Assembly: GCA_004551945.1 (NCBI GenBank)
Contig: SFPN01000011.1
Coordinates: 20,661 to 84,660, forward strand
Direction: 5' to 3'
Length of the DNA: 64,000 bases
Source of the DNA: Clostridiales bacterium
GTDB taxonomy: Bacteria > Bacillota > Clostridia > Oscillospirales > Oscillospiraceae
The translations under genes and the position numbers were made by a program. This document shows, piece by piece, positions 33,681 to 41,118 of this stretch (position 1 is its first letter; every line of letters begins with the position of its first letter). The notes under the pieces were generated by a model, which saw only the letters and a list, made by a program, of their open reading frames with translations, was not told the origin of the DNA and did no database searches.

Positions 33681-36292
33681 GCAGTTTTTCCATCCATTCC
33701 CTCTCCTTTGCCTACCCCGGCGCCCAGACCAAGGCGTTAGACGAAGTCAGCTTTGCTGCGGAGCCGGGGGACTTCCTGGTGCTCTGCGGCCCCTCGGGCT
33801 GCGGGAAAACCACCTTGCTGCGGCAGTTAAAGCCCGCCCTGACCCCCCACGGGGTCCGGTCAGGAACCATTCTCTTTGAGGGCCGTCCCCTGGAGGACCT
33901 GGACCTGCGGGCCCAGAGCAGCGCCGTCGGCTTTGTCCAGCAGGACCCGGAAACCCAGCTGGTGACCGACAAGGTGTGGCACGAGCTGGCCTTCGGCCTG
34001 GAGAGCCTGGGGCTGGAAACCCCCGTCATCCGCCGCCGGGTGGCGGAGATGGCCTCCTTCTTCGGCATCCAGACCTGGTTTCACCGGAACACCGCCGACC
34101 TGTCCGGGGGGCAGAAGCAGCTGCTGAACCTGGCCGCCGTCATGGTGATGCAGCCCTCGGTGCTCATCCTGGACGAGCCCACCAGCCAGCTGGACCCCAT
34201 CGCCGCCGGGGAGTTTGTGGCCATGCTGGGGAAAATCAACCGGGAGCTGGGCACCACCATCCTCCTCACCGAGCACCGGCTGGAGGAGGTGTTCCCCTTG
34301 GCAACCCAGGTGGTGGTGCTGGACCAGGGCCGGGTCCTGTGTCAAGGAACCCCCAGCCAGGCGGGTCAGGCCCTGCGGCAGTTAAACCACCCCATGTTCC
34401 GGGCCATGCCCACCCCTATGCGGGTGTGGGCGGCCACGGACAGCACGGCTCCCTGCCCGGTCACTGTTCGGGAGGGCCGGGACTGGCTGGCCGGGTACGC
34501 CGCCTCCCATCCCCTCTCCCCCCTGCCCCCGGAGCCTCAGCACCACTACCCGGACCCGCCGGTGATCTCCGCCCGGGAGCTGTGGTTCCGGTATGAAAAA
34601 GAAGCCCCCGACGTGGTCCGGGGCCTGTCCCTCACCGTTCATAAGGGAGAGTTTCTGGCCCTCTTAGGGGGCAACGGGGCGGGCAAAACCACCAGCTTAA
34701 AGCTGCTGGCGGGGCTGGAAAAGCCCTACCGGGGGGAGCTTCAGGTCGCGGGAACTGCCGTCCTGCTCCCCCAGAACCCCCAGGCGCTGTTTGTGAAGAA
34801 AACGGTGCGGGAGGACCTGGAAGAGCTTCTGCGGGACCGGGACCTTTCTTCTGATGCGCGGCAGGCCCGGATTGCCAAAGCCGTCCGCCTGTGCCGGCTG
34901 GAGGACCTGCTGGACCGCCACCCCTACGACCTGTCCGGCGGGGAGCGCCAGCGGGCGGCCCTGGCAAAAGTCCTGCTGCTGGAGCCGGAAATTCTCCTGC
35001 TGGACGAGCCCACCAAGGGGCTGGACGGGGAATTCAAGGCGGTCTTTGGTGGGATTCTCCAGACCCTTCTCCGCCAGGGAGTGACCATCCTCATGGTCAG
35101 CCATGACCTGGCCTTCTGCGCCCGCTATGCTCACCGGTGCGCCCTGTTTTTCGACGGGAGCATCGTTACCGACGCTTCCCCCCGGGCCTTCTTCTCCGGC
35201 AACCGGTTCTACACCACCGCCGCCAACCGGATGGCCCAGCCGCTGCTGCCGGAGGCGGTGACCCCCGAGGACCTGATTGCCGCCTGCGGCGTGCAGGTTC
35301 CCCCGGACCCGGCCCTCACCCGGGACGAAACACCCTTGCCTCCCACACCCCAGCAGCGGGAGTCAGCCCGGCAGCGTCTGCCCCGGTGGCGGAGGGCTCT
35401 GGCTTTCCTGGCCGGAGGGGCGGCCCTGGTACTGTTTTTTGTTCTCACGGGGCTGGCGGACTTTTCCGCCCTGGGGACCCTGTCCTCCAACCAAAAGGTC
35501 CTCTACGGGGGCTTTCTCCTGTCCCTCTTCCTGCTGGCCGCCGCCGTCACCCGGCGAGAGAAGGCGGCTCTGTCCCCGCCCCGGGAGAAAAAGGCTCTGT
35601 CCCGGCGTTTTCTGGTGGCAGCGGTGCTCATTCTGCTGCTCATCCCCCTGACCCTGCTGGCGGGGGAAACCCTGCTGTCCGGGCGGAAGTATTACTTTAT
35701 CTCCCTGCTCATTCTGCTGGAGACCATGCTCCCCTTCTTCCTGGTCTTTGAGGGGCGCAGGCCCCAGGCTCGGGAGCTGGTGCTGGTGGCCGCCCTCTGC
35801 GCCCTGGGGGTGGCGGGCCGGGCGGTGTTCTTCATGCTGCCCAGCTTCAAGCCTGTGCTGGCCCTGACCATCATCGCCGGGGTGGCCCTGGGCGGGGAGA
35901 CGGGCTTTCTGGTGGGGTCCACCATTATGCTGGTGTCCAACATCCTCTTCTCCCAGGGGCCCTGGACTCCGTGGCAGATGTTCGCCGCCGGGATCATCGG
36001 CTTTCTGGCGGGGTTCCTCTACCGCCGGGGGGTTCTCCGGCGGAGCCGGGTGTCCCTGTGCGTGTTCGGGGCCCTGTCCGCCATCCTCATCTACGGGGGC
36101 ATTATGAACCCCGCCTCGGCCCTTATGTGGACCCACGACCTGAATGGGAGCATTCTCCTGGCCTACTACCTCACCGGCTTTCCCATGGACTGCGTCCACG
36201 CCGCCGCCACCTGGCTGTTCCTGTGGTTTGCCGCGGAGCCCATGCTGGAAAAGCTGGACCGGATCAAAATCAAATACGGGCTGGTGGAATAG
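33677..36292 (+). CDS. Fused ECF transporter: EcfA-EcfA' ATPases plus S-component in one chain
   Basis: 871 residues. ATPase 1 (about 1-235) has Walker A GPSGCGKTT, signature LSGGQKQ and Walker B VLILDEPTSQLDP. ATPase 2 (about 290-500) has GGNGAGKTT, LSGGERQ and ILLLDEPTKGLDG. The rest (about 570-871) is membrane-embedded, about eight helices, with PSFKPVLALTIIAGVALGGE and GPWTPWQMFAAGIIGFLAGF, matching clostridial ECF S-components. Two ATPases fused together are known in some ECF systems. Adding the S-component to the same chain is unusual. GTG 33677 follows AAGGAGG. Substrate by context: cobalamin or another corrinoid. Confidence 0.88.
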   Translation: MSSFSIHSLSFAYPGAQTKALDEVSFAAEPGDFLVLCGPSGCGKTTLLRQLKPALTPHGVRSGTILFEGRPLEDLDLRAQSSAVGFVQQDPETQLVTDKVWHELAFGLESLGLETPVIRRRVAEMASFFGIQTWFHRNTADLSGGQKQLLNLAAVMVMQPSVLILDEPTSQLDPIAAGEFVAMLGKINRELGTTILLTEHRLEEVFPLATQVVVLDQGRVLCQGTPSQAGQALRQLNHPMFRAMPTPMRVWAATDSTAPCPVTVREGRDWLAGYAASHPLSPLPPEPQHHYPDPPVISARELWFRYEKEAPDVVRGLSLTVHKGEFLALLGGNGAGKTTSLKLLAGLEKPYRGELQVAGTAVLLPQNPQALFVKKTVREDLEELLRDRDLSSDARQARIAKAVRLCRLEDLLDRHPYDLSGGERQRAALAKVLLLEPEILLLDEPTKGLDGEFKAVFGGILQTLLRQGVTILMVSHDLAFCARYAHRCALFFDGSIVTDASPRAFFSGNRFYTTAANRMAQPLLPEAVTPEDLIAACGVQVPPDPALTRDETPLPPTPQQRESARQRLPRWRRALAFLAGGAALVLFFVLTGLADFSALGTLSSNQKVLYGGFLLSLFLLAAAVTRREKAALSPPREKKALSRRFLVAAVLILLLIPLTLLAGETLLSGRKYYFISLLILLETMLPFFLVFEGRRPQARELVLVAALCALGVAGRAVFFMLPSFKPVLALTIIAGVALGGETGFLVGSTIMLVSNILFSQGPWTPWQMFAAGIIGFLAGFLYRRGVLRRSRVSLCVFGALSAILIYGGIMNPASALMWTHDLNGSILLAYYLTGFPMDCVHAAATWLFLWFAAEPMLEKLDRIKIKYGLVE

Positions 36293-36308
36293 CCCCCCTT
36301 GCGGTTCA

Positions 36309-36344
36309 GCCCCGGACCGGAGAGAGATTCTCCGGCCCGGGGCC
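36309..36344 (+). terminator. Probable terminator of the B12 operon
   Basis: GCCCCGGACCGGAGA / TCTCCGGCCCGGGGC-type stem with a short, poor T-stretch (CTCTTT), 17 bases after the stop. Confidence 0.6.
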
Positions 36345-36458
36345 TCTTTACGCAAAGATTTCACACAAACCTGCTGGCGGATTTTACCTTCCCCCGGTAC
36401 AATGAAGACGGAAAAGAAGAAGTTTGATTGACTAGGCCAGGAAGGCCGGGAGAATGTT

Positions 36459-37280
36459 ATGGAAAAATTATTGGAAAAGAAGGGCTTCATCTGCGACATG
36501 GATGGGGTCATTTATCACGGCAACCGCCTGTTGCCCGGGGTCCAGGAGTTTGTGGAATGGCTGTACCGGGAGAAGAAGGAGTTTTTATTCCTCACCAACA
36601 ACAGCGGCAAAACCCAGCGGGAGCTTCAGCAGAAGCTGGCGAAGATGGGGCTGGACATCGACGAAAAGCATTTTTACACCAGCGCCCTGGCCACCGCCCA
36701 GTTTGTGTCCACCCAGATGCCCGGGGCCAAGGCCTTCGTCATCGGGGAGCCGGGGCTGCTCAACGCCCTCTATGAGCAGGGGATCACCTTTGACGAAAAC
36801 GACCCGGACTATGTAATTGTAGGCGAGTCCTTCAGCTACACCTATGACAACATCTGCCGGGCGGTCAAGTGCGTCCGGAAGGGCGCCCGGCTCATCGGCA
36901 CCAACACCGACCTGACCGGCCCCACGGAGACGGGCATCGTCCCCGCCTGCCGGGCCCTGGTGGCTCCCATCGAGCTGGCCACCGGCACCTCCGCCTACTA
37001 CGTGGGAAAGCCCAACCCCCTGATGATGCGCACGGGGCTCAACATGCTGGGGGTCCACTCCCAGGACACCGCCATCATCGGCGACCGGATGGACACCGAC
37101 ATTGTGGCGGGCATTGAGTGCGGCCTGGACACCGCCCTGGTGCTCTCCGGGGTCACCGACCGGGAAATGATCGGCCGCTTCCCCTACCGCCCCCGGCTGG
37201 TGCTGAACGGGGTGGGAGACATCCCCGCCGCCGCAGCCGAACACCACCCCCGCCTGGCCCTGGAGGCCGTGGCGGGATAA
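36459..37280 (+). CDS. HAD-superfamily sugar/nucleotide phosphatase (NagD-like)
   Basis: 273-residue class IIA HAD hydrolase. Motif I is ICDMDGVIYHG (nucleophile and acid/base Asp), motif II is LFLTNNSGKT, the Lys is in VGKPNPLMM and motif III is IIGDRMDTDIVAG. Relatives dephosphorylate small phosphorylated metabolites such as nucleotides or p-nitrophenyl phosphate analogues. The true substrate is unknown. A GGGAG site precedes ATG 36459. It appears monocistronic. Confidence 0.85.
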   Translation: MEKLLEKKGFICDMDGVIYHGNRLLPGVQEFVEWLYREKKEFLFLTNNSGKTQRELQQKLAKMGLDIDEKHFYTSALATAQFVSTQMPGAKAFVIGEPGLLNALYEQGITFDENDPDYVIVGESFSYTYDNICRAVKCVRKGARLIGTNTDLTGPTETGIVPACRALVAPIELATGTSAYYVGKPNPLMMRTGLNMLGVHSQDTAIIGDRMDTDIVAGIECGLDTALVLSGVTDREMIGRFPYRPRLVLNGVGDIPAAAAEHHPRLALEAVAG

Positions 37281-37304
37281 CACACCTACTCGCTCCATAT
37301 ATAC

Positions 37305-37349
37305 ATGCCACAAGCCCCGGCGGACCAGTTCCGCCGGGGCTTGTGGCAT
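37305..37349 (+). repeat. GC-rich hairpin, outer copy left of element C2
   Basis: ATGCCACAAGCCCCGGCGGA / TCCGCCGGGGCTTGTGGCAT-type stem of about 19 bp. Its right arm (CCGCCGGGGCTTGTGGCAT) recurs exactly at 37548-37566, so the two hairpins bracket element C2. Confidence 0.8.
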
Positions 37350-37359
37350 GATAGACGCC

Positions 37360-37521
37360 TCGCAGAGTTTCGCCGCCGCAGCGGCGAAAGGGAGTGCAAT
37401 CATTTTTTCCGGCTGCGTGTACGGCGGAAAAAATTCTTCTCGGCCTGCCAGTGTGCCCCCCAGGGCGCGCGCAGCAGGCCGCATCCCCCTCCTGCCGGAA
37501 AAGGCTTGCCTTTTCCGGCAG
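37360..37521 (+). repeat. Structured dispersed element, family C copy 2
   Basis: Diverged copy of 9096..9344, in the opposite orientation. Shared: CTCGCAGAGTT, then a stem TTCGCCGCC/GGCGGCGAA, a stem ATTTTTTCCG/CGGAAAAAAT, CTTCTCGGCC, GCGCGCAGC, and a terminal stem CTGCCGGAAAAGG/CCTTTTCCGGCAG with the same CTTG loop. The copies differ in stem sequence yet each is fully paired. It lies between the HAD gene and obg and is not in front of a gene on its own strand. Confidence 0.75.
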
Positions 37522-37526
37522 GCATA

Positions 37527-37566
37527 AAAGCCCCGGCGGAAGGATATTCCGCCGGGGCTTGTGGCA
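37527..37566 (-). terminator. GC-rich hairpin after obg, probable terminator
   Basis: AAGCCCCGGCGGA / TCCGCCGGGGCTT with a T-run on the minus strand (rc of AAAAG at 37527), adjacent to the obg stop codon. It shares 19 bases with the hairpin at 37305-37349. Confidence 0.7.
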
Positions 37567-38847
37567 TTAGCGCTGATATTCGAAGTCTAAATTGTACATG
37601 CTCACCAGGTCGCCGTCCTTGATGCCCATTTCCTCCAGCTGGTCGAAGAGGCCGGCGGACCGGAGCATCCGGTCGAACCAGTTCCGGGACTCGTAGTTGG
37701 AGAAGTTCACGTTGGCCATGATCTTCTGGAGCCACGGCCCCTCGATGATCCACACGTCGTCCTCGTGGCGGATGGTCAGCGGCTGGGTGGTGTCCACCTC
37801 CGGCGGACGCTCCACGTACTCCGGCTCGTAGACGATCACCGGGGGCAGGTGGGCCAGCTCCCCGGCGGCGGCCTTCATCAGCTCCCGCACCCCCTGGTGG
37901 GAGGCGGCGGACAGCTCGAAGAAGGGCAGGCCCAGCTCCTCCACGTGGGCCTTCAGCTTTTCCAGCAGAGAACGGTCCTCCAGGATATCCACCTTGTTGG
38001 CGGCCACCAGCATCCGCCGGCTGGCCAGCTCCGGGCTGTACTCCTGCAGCTCCGCGCAGATGGCCTCGAAGTCCTCCACTGGGTCCCGGCCCTCGGAGCC
38101 GGACACGTCCACAATGTGGATCAGCAGGCGGCAGCGGTCAATGTGCCGCAGGAAGTCGTGGCCCAGGCCGGCCCCTTCCGCCGCACCCTCGATGATGCCG
38201 GGGATGTCGGCCATGACGAAGGAAACCCCCTCGTCCACGAACACCACCCCCAGGTTGGGGAACAGGGTGGTGAAGTGATAGTTTGCGATCTTGGGCCGGG
38301 CCTTGGTGGCAACGGAAAGCAGGGTGGATTTGCCCACGTTGGGAAAGCCCACTAACCCCACGTCCGCCAGGAGCTTTAATTCCAGCAGGACGGTTTTCTC
38401 CTTGCCGGGCAGGCCCGCCTTGGCAAACTGGGGGGTCTGCCGGGTGGGGGTGGCGAAGTGCTTGTTGCCCCAGCCGCCGTTGCCGCCCCGGCAGAGCACA
38501 AAGGGCTCGTCCCCGGACATGTCCTGGATGATCTCCCTGGTCTCCGAGTCCCGGATGACGGTGCCCCGGGGGACCTTGATGATGAGGGGCGCGCCGTCCT
38601 TGCCGGTGCACCGCTTGCCCGCGCCGTTGCCGCCGTTTTCGGCCACGTACTTCCGCTTGTAGCGGAAGTCCATCAGGGTGGACATGCGGTCGTCCACCTG
38701 GAGGATGATGTCCCCTCCCCGGCCGCCGTCCCCGCCGTCAGGGCCGCCGGCGGCCACATATTTTTCCCGGTGGAAGGACACCGCGCCGTTGCCTCCCGCG
38801 CCGGATTTCACCAGAATGCGGGCGGTGTCGATAAAAGTATTTGCCAT
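37567..38847 (-). CDS. obg: GTPase ObgE/CgtA
   Basis: 426-residue essential ribosome-associated GTPase. The Gly-rich Obg fold (1-158) begins FIDTARILVKSGAGGNG. The G domain (about 160-330) has GFPNVGKSTLL (G1), DIPGIIEGAAEG (G3) and NKVD (G4). The C-terminal OCT domain of Gram-positive Obg follows (about 345-426). It helps late 50S assembly and stress signalling. GGGAGG lies seven bases before ATG. It follows the L21-Prp-L27 genes on the same strand, with a terminator hairpin between them. Confidence 0.96.
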   Translation of the reverse strand: MANTFIDTARILVKSGAGGNGAVSFHREKYVAAGGPDGGDGGRGGDIILQVDDRMSTLMDFRYKRKYVAENGGNGAGKRCTGKDGAPLIIKVPRGTVIRDSETREIIQDMSGDEPFVLCRGGNGGWGNKHFATPTRQTPQFAKAGLPGKEKTVLLELKLLADVGLVGFPNVGKSTLLSVATKARPKIANYHFTTLFPNLGVVFVDEGVSFVMADIPGIIEGAAEGAGLGHDFLRHIDRCRLLIHIVDVSGSEGRDPVEDFEAICAELQEYSPELASRRMLVAANKVDILEDRSLLEKLKAHVEELGLPFFELSAASHQGVRELMKAAAGELAHLPPVIVYEPEYVERPPEVDTTQPLTIRHEDDVWIIEGPWLQKIMANVNFSNYESRNWFDRMLRSAGLFDQLEEMGIKDGDLVSMYNLDFEYQR

Positions 38848-38884
38848 TGGGTACCTCCCTGTGCAGGCAGAAAAGTGGAACTTT

Positions 38885-38919
38885 AAAAAAGCCCCGAACG
38901 GGTTGCCGTTCGGGGCTTA
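38885..38919 (-). terminator. Terminator between rpmA and obg
   Basis: AAGCCCCGAACGG / CCGTTCGGGGCTT with six T on the minus strand. It lies within the usual rplU-rpmA-obg gene order, so readthrough would set obg expression unless it has its own promoter. Confidence 0.8.
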
Positions 38920-38941
38920 GGGTACTGCGTATGCGGCAGAA

Positions 38942-39229
38942 TTATTCCGCAACAGCCTCCACGATGGAGACCTGCTTGCGGTCCTTGCCCAGCCGCTCAA
39001 ACTTGACGCGGCCGTCCTTCAGGGCGAACAGGGTGTCGTCTTTGCCGATGCCCACGTTGGTGCCGGGATGAATGTGGGTGCCGCGCTGACGGACCAGGAT
39101 GTTGCCGGCCAGAACGAACTGACCATCGCCGCGCTTCACGCCCAGGCGCTGAGCCATGGAATCGCGGCCGTTACGGGTGGAGCCAACGCCCTTCTTATGT
39201 GCGAAGAACTGAAGTCCGATATGAAGCAT
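38942..39229 (-). CDS. rpmA: 50S ribosomal protein bL27, with cleavable N-terminal extension
   Basis: 95-residue ribosomal protein near the peptidyl-transferase centre. The N-terminus MLHIGLQFFAHKKGVGSTRNG carries the Firmicute extension ending in FF, removed by the Prp protease before assembly so that AHKKG reaches the P site. The protease gene is directly upstream. The SD (GGAGG) lies inside the end of prp. Confidence 0.97.
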   Translation of the reverse strand: MLHIGLQFFAHKKGVGSTRNGRDSMAQRLGVKRGDGQFVLAGNILVRQRGTHIHPGTNVGIGKDDTLFALKDGRVKFERLGKDRKQVSIVEAVAE

Positions 39230-39232
39230 AGG

Positions 39233-39562
39233 TTACACCTCCATGACGATAATGTGTTGGGGATATTCCTCCTGCAGCTGGACGAAGTAGAGCATCAGCG
39301 CCGCCAGAAGGGTCTGGCAGACCTGATCGGCCTCTCCCTCCAGGTTGCGGGGGAGTTTCAGGGAAATGGAAGCATCCCTCTCGCTGACCTTCACCGCGGC
39401 TTCCAGGCCAAGCACGTCGTTGATGGCGCACTCGGTGAGGCGGACGGCGCTGGTGACGGCGGCGCAGAGGATATCCTCCCCGGATTCGGCCAAACCGCTG
39501 TGCCCCTCTACGGTGAAGGAGACGATGCGGCTGCCGTCAGTTGCAAAGGATGCGGTGGTCAT
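39233..39562 (-). CDS. prp: Ribosomal-processing cysteine protease Prp
   Basis: 109-residue cysteine protease that removes the bL27 extension. The family signature GHSGLAESGEDILCAAVTS carries the catalytic His (about 20) and Cys (about 33). It starts at the A of the rplU stop codon (TAATG) and runs into the rpmA ribosome site, so the three are one coupled unit. Confidence 0.94.
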   Translation of the reverse strand: MTTASFATDGSRIVSFTVEGHSGLAESGEDILCAAVTSAVRLTECAINDVLGLEAAVKVSERDASISLKLPRNLEGEADQVCQTLLAALMLYFVQLQEEYPQHIIVMEV

Positions 39563-39870
39563 TAAGCGTTGATCTTCTTGATTTCCACCTTGGTGTAGGG
39601 CTGACGATGGCCCTGACGCAGGCGGTAGCCCTTCTTGGGCTTGTACTTGAAGATGACGACCTTCTTGCCCTTGCCGTTCTTCACCACGGAAGCGTCCACG
39701 GAAGCGCCTTCCACCACGGGAGTGCCGAACTTGGGCTCGTCACCCAGGACGGCCAGGACCTTGTCGAACTTGATCTCGTCGCCGGCTTCGTTGTTCAGCT
39801 TCTCGATGAACAGGACATCGCCTTCTGCGACCTTGTACTGCTTACCACCAGTCTCGATGATTGCATGCAT
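39562..39870 (-). CDS. rplU: 50S ribosomal protein bL21
   Basis: 102-residue 23S-rRNA-binding protein: MHAIIETGGKQYKV start, VGTP-like FGTPVVEGA, and the basic C-terminus KKGYRLRQGHRQPYTKVEI. ATG 39870 is chosen because bL21 normally starts here; AAAGAGGTG lies upstream. First gene of the rplU-prp-rpmA unit. Confidence 0.97.
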   Translation of the reverse strand: MHAIIETGGKQYKVAEGDVLFIEKLNNEAGDEIKFDKVLAVLGDEPKFGTPVVEGASVDASVVKNGKGKKVVIFKYKPKKGYRLRQGHRQPYTKVEIKKINA

Positions 39871-39965
39871 GCTGTGTGCACCTCTTTCCTTAATTACGGG
39901 CTCGCTGTCGGGGGCGGGACCGGGACTGACAAGCCGCAGTCCACTTATCACCCATTCAAAGCGGC
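39871..39965 (-). promoter_or_regulatory. rplU mRNA leader, candidate L21 autoregulatory leader
   Basis: About 95 transcribed bases before rplU, with a stem GGACTG/CAGTCC and a GC-rich middle. Firmicute rplU genes commonly carry an L21 leader RNA. Assignment rests on position and folding by eye. Confidence 0.5.
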
Positions 39966-39971
39966 TTTAAA

Positions 39972-40000
39972 AGTATAACAGCGGACAGAGTAAAAGTCAA
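39972..40000 (-). promoter_or_regulatory. Sigma-A promoter of rplU-prp-rpmA
   Basis: Minus strand TTGACT, 17 bases, TATACT: a near-consensus promoter. Confidence 0.8.
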
Positions 40001-40039
40001 GGGTTTTGGGCGGGAGAAAAAAGAATTTTGTATCACTCA

Positions 40040-40069
40040 CCCCTTGGCTCCCCCCTCTGGGGGGCCAAG
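40040..40069 (-). terminator. Hairpin after prmA, probable terminator
   Basis: CCTTGGCTCCCCCC / GGGGGGCCAAGG stem just beyond the prmA stop; A/T-rich sequence follows on the minus strand. Confidence 0.55.
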
Positions 40070-40086
40070 GGTGTCGCAGGACCGGC

Positions 40087-41028
40087 TCACAGGGTGGCTG
40101 CCAGGGCGATCCAGCCGTTTTTCTCCAGGCGGCGGATGACCTTCAGGCCGCTTTTCTCCAGGGCGGCGGCCACCTCGTCCCCCCGGCTGTCGATGATACC
40201 GGAGCACAGGAAGGCGCCTTTCTCCGCCAGCAGCCGGGGGACCACCGGGGCCAGGGGGATAATTACGTCGGCCACGATGTTGGCCAGGACCAGAGGGGCC
40301 TGGACCTGGGCCAGCTCCTCCACCAGGGACTGGTCGGTGAGCACATTCCCCGCCAGGAACCGGCACCGGTCTCTGCCCAGGCCGTTGAGGGCGGCGTTTT
40401 CGTAGGCCACGTCCACCGCCTTGGGATCGATGTCCACCCCAGTGGCGTGGCTGGCTCCCAGCCGGAGGGCGGCCACCGCCAGAATGCCGCTGCCGCAGCC
40501 CAGGTCCAGCACGGGCCGGCCGGGAACCACATAGTTCTCGATGCCCTCCAGGCACAGCTGGGTGGAGGCGTGGGAGCCGGTGCCGAAGGTCAGGCCCGGG
40601 TTCATGAGAAGGGTGGTGCGCCCCTCAGGGACCTGGGCGGTATCCCGCTCCCACTCGGGGATGATGTAGATTTTTTTGCCGATGGACAGGGGCCGGTAGT
40701 ACTTCTGCCAGCTGTGGGCCCAGTCGTACTCCCGCAGCTGCACCGAGGTATAGGGCAGGTCGATGCCCTTCAGGTACCCCGCCAGCTGCTTCTGGCCGTC
40801 GGCGTCGTCGGTGACGTAGAACTTCACCCGGGAGACCCCCTTCATCTGCTCCAGAAGGGCGTCGTCCACATAGTCCCAGTACTGGCGGTTTTCCTCCAGA
40901 AAGGCCCGGAACTCTTCCTCCTCCTCCACGGCCAGGCCGGGGACGCCGTTGGCGATGAGGCGGGCGCACAGGTCGTCCAGCTCCTCCGATTTTGCGTTCA
41001 AAACGATTTCAAGCCACATGCTGTCCAT
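40087..41028 (-). CDS. prmA: Ribosomal protein L11 methyltransferase PrmA
   Basis: 313-residue SAM-dependent methyltransferase that trimethylates lysines of ribosomal protein uL11. A substrate-binding N-terminal domain (about 1-130) precedes the Rossmann fold with MNPGLTFGTGSHASTQLCL, VLDLGCGSGILAVAA (SAM motif I) and VLANIVADVI (post-motif). AAAGGAGG lies seven bases before ATG 41028. The longer frame to 41076 would overlap the thiolase terminator. Confidence 0.92.
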   Translation of the reverse strand: MDSMWLEIVLNAKSEELDDLCARLIANGVPGLAVEEEEEFRAFLEENRQYWDYVDDALLEQMKGVSRVKFYVTDDADGQKQLAGYLKGIDLPYTSVQLREYDWAHSWQKYYRPLSIGKKIYIIPEWERDTAQVPEGRTTLLMNPGLTFGTGSHASTQLCLEGIENYVVPGRPVLDLGCGSGILAVAALRLGASHATGVDIDPKAVDVAYENAALNGLGRDRCRFLAGNVLTDQSLVEELAQVQAPLVLANIVADVIIPLAPVVPRLLAEKGAFLCSGIIDSRGDEVAAALEKSGLKVIRRLEKNGWIALAATL

Positions 41029-41063
41029 GGGGTGTCCTCCTTTGGGAATTGGGTTCGTGGTAA

Positions 41064-41096
41064 AAAACACCGGCACTGGTGACAGTGCCGGTGTTT
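41064..41096 (-). terminator. Terminator of the thiolase gene
   Basis: ACACCGGCACTG / CAGTGCCGGTGT with six T on the minus strand. Confidence 0.88.
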
Positions 41097-41118
41097 GAGT
41101 GGGTTCTGGTCAGTGGGA

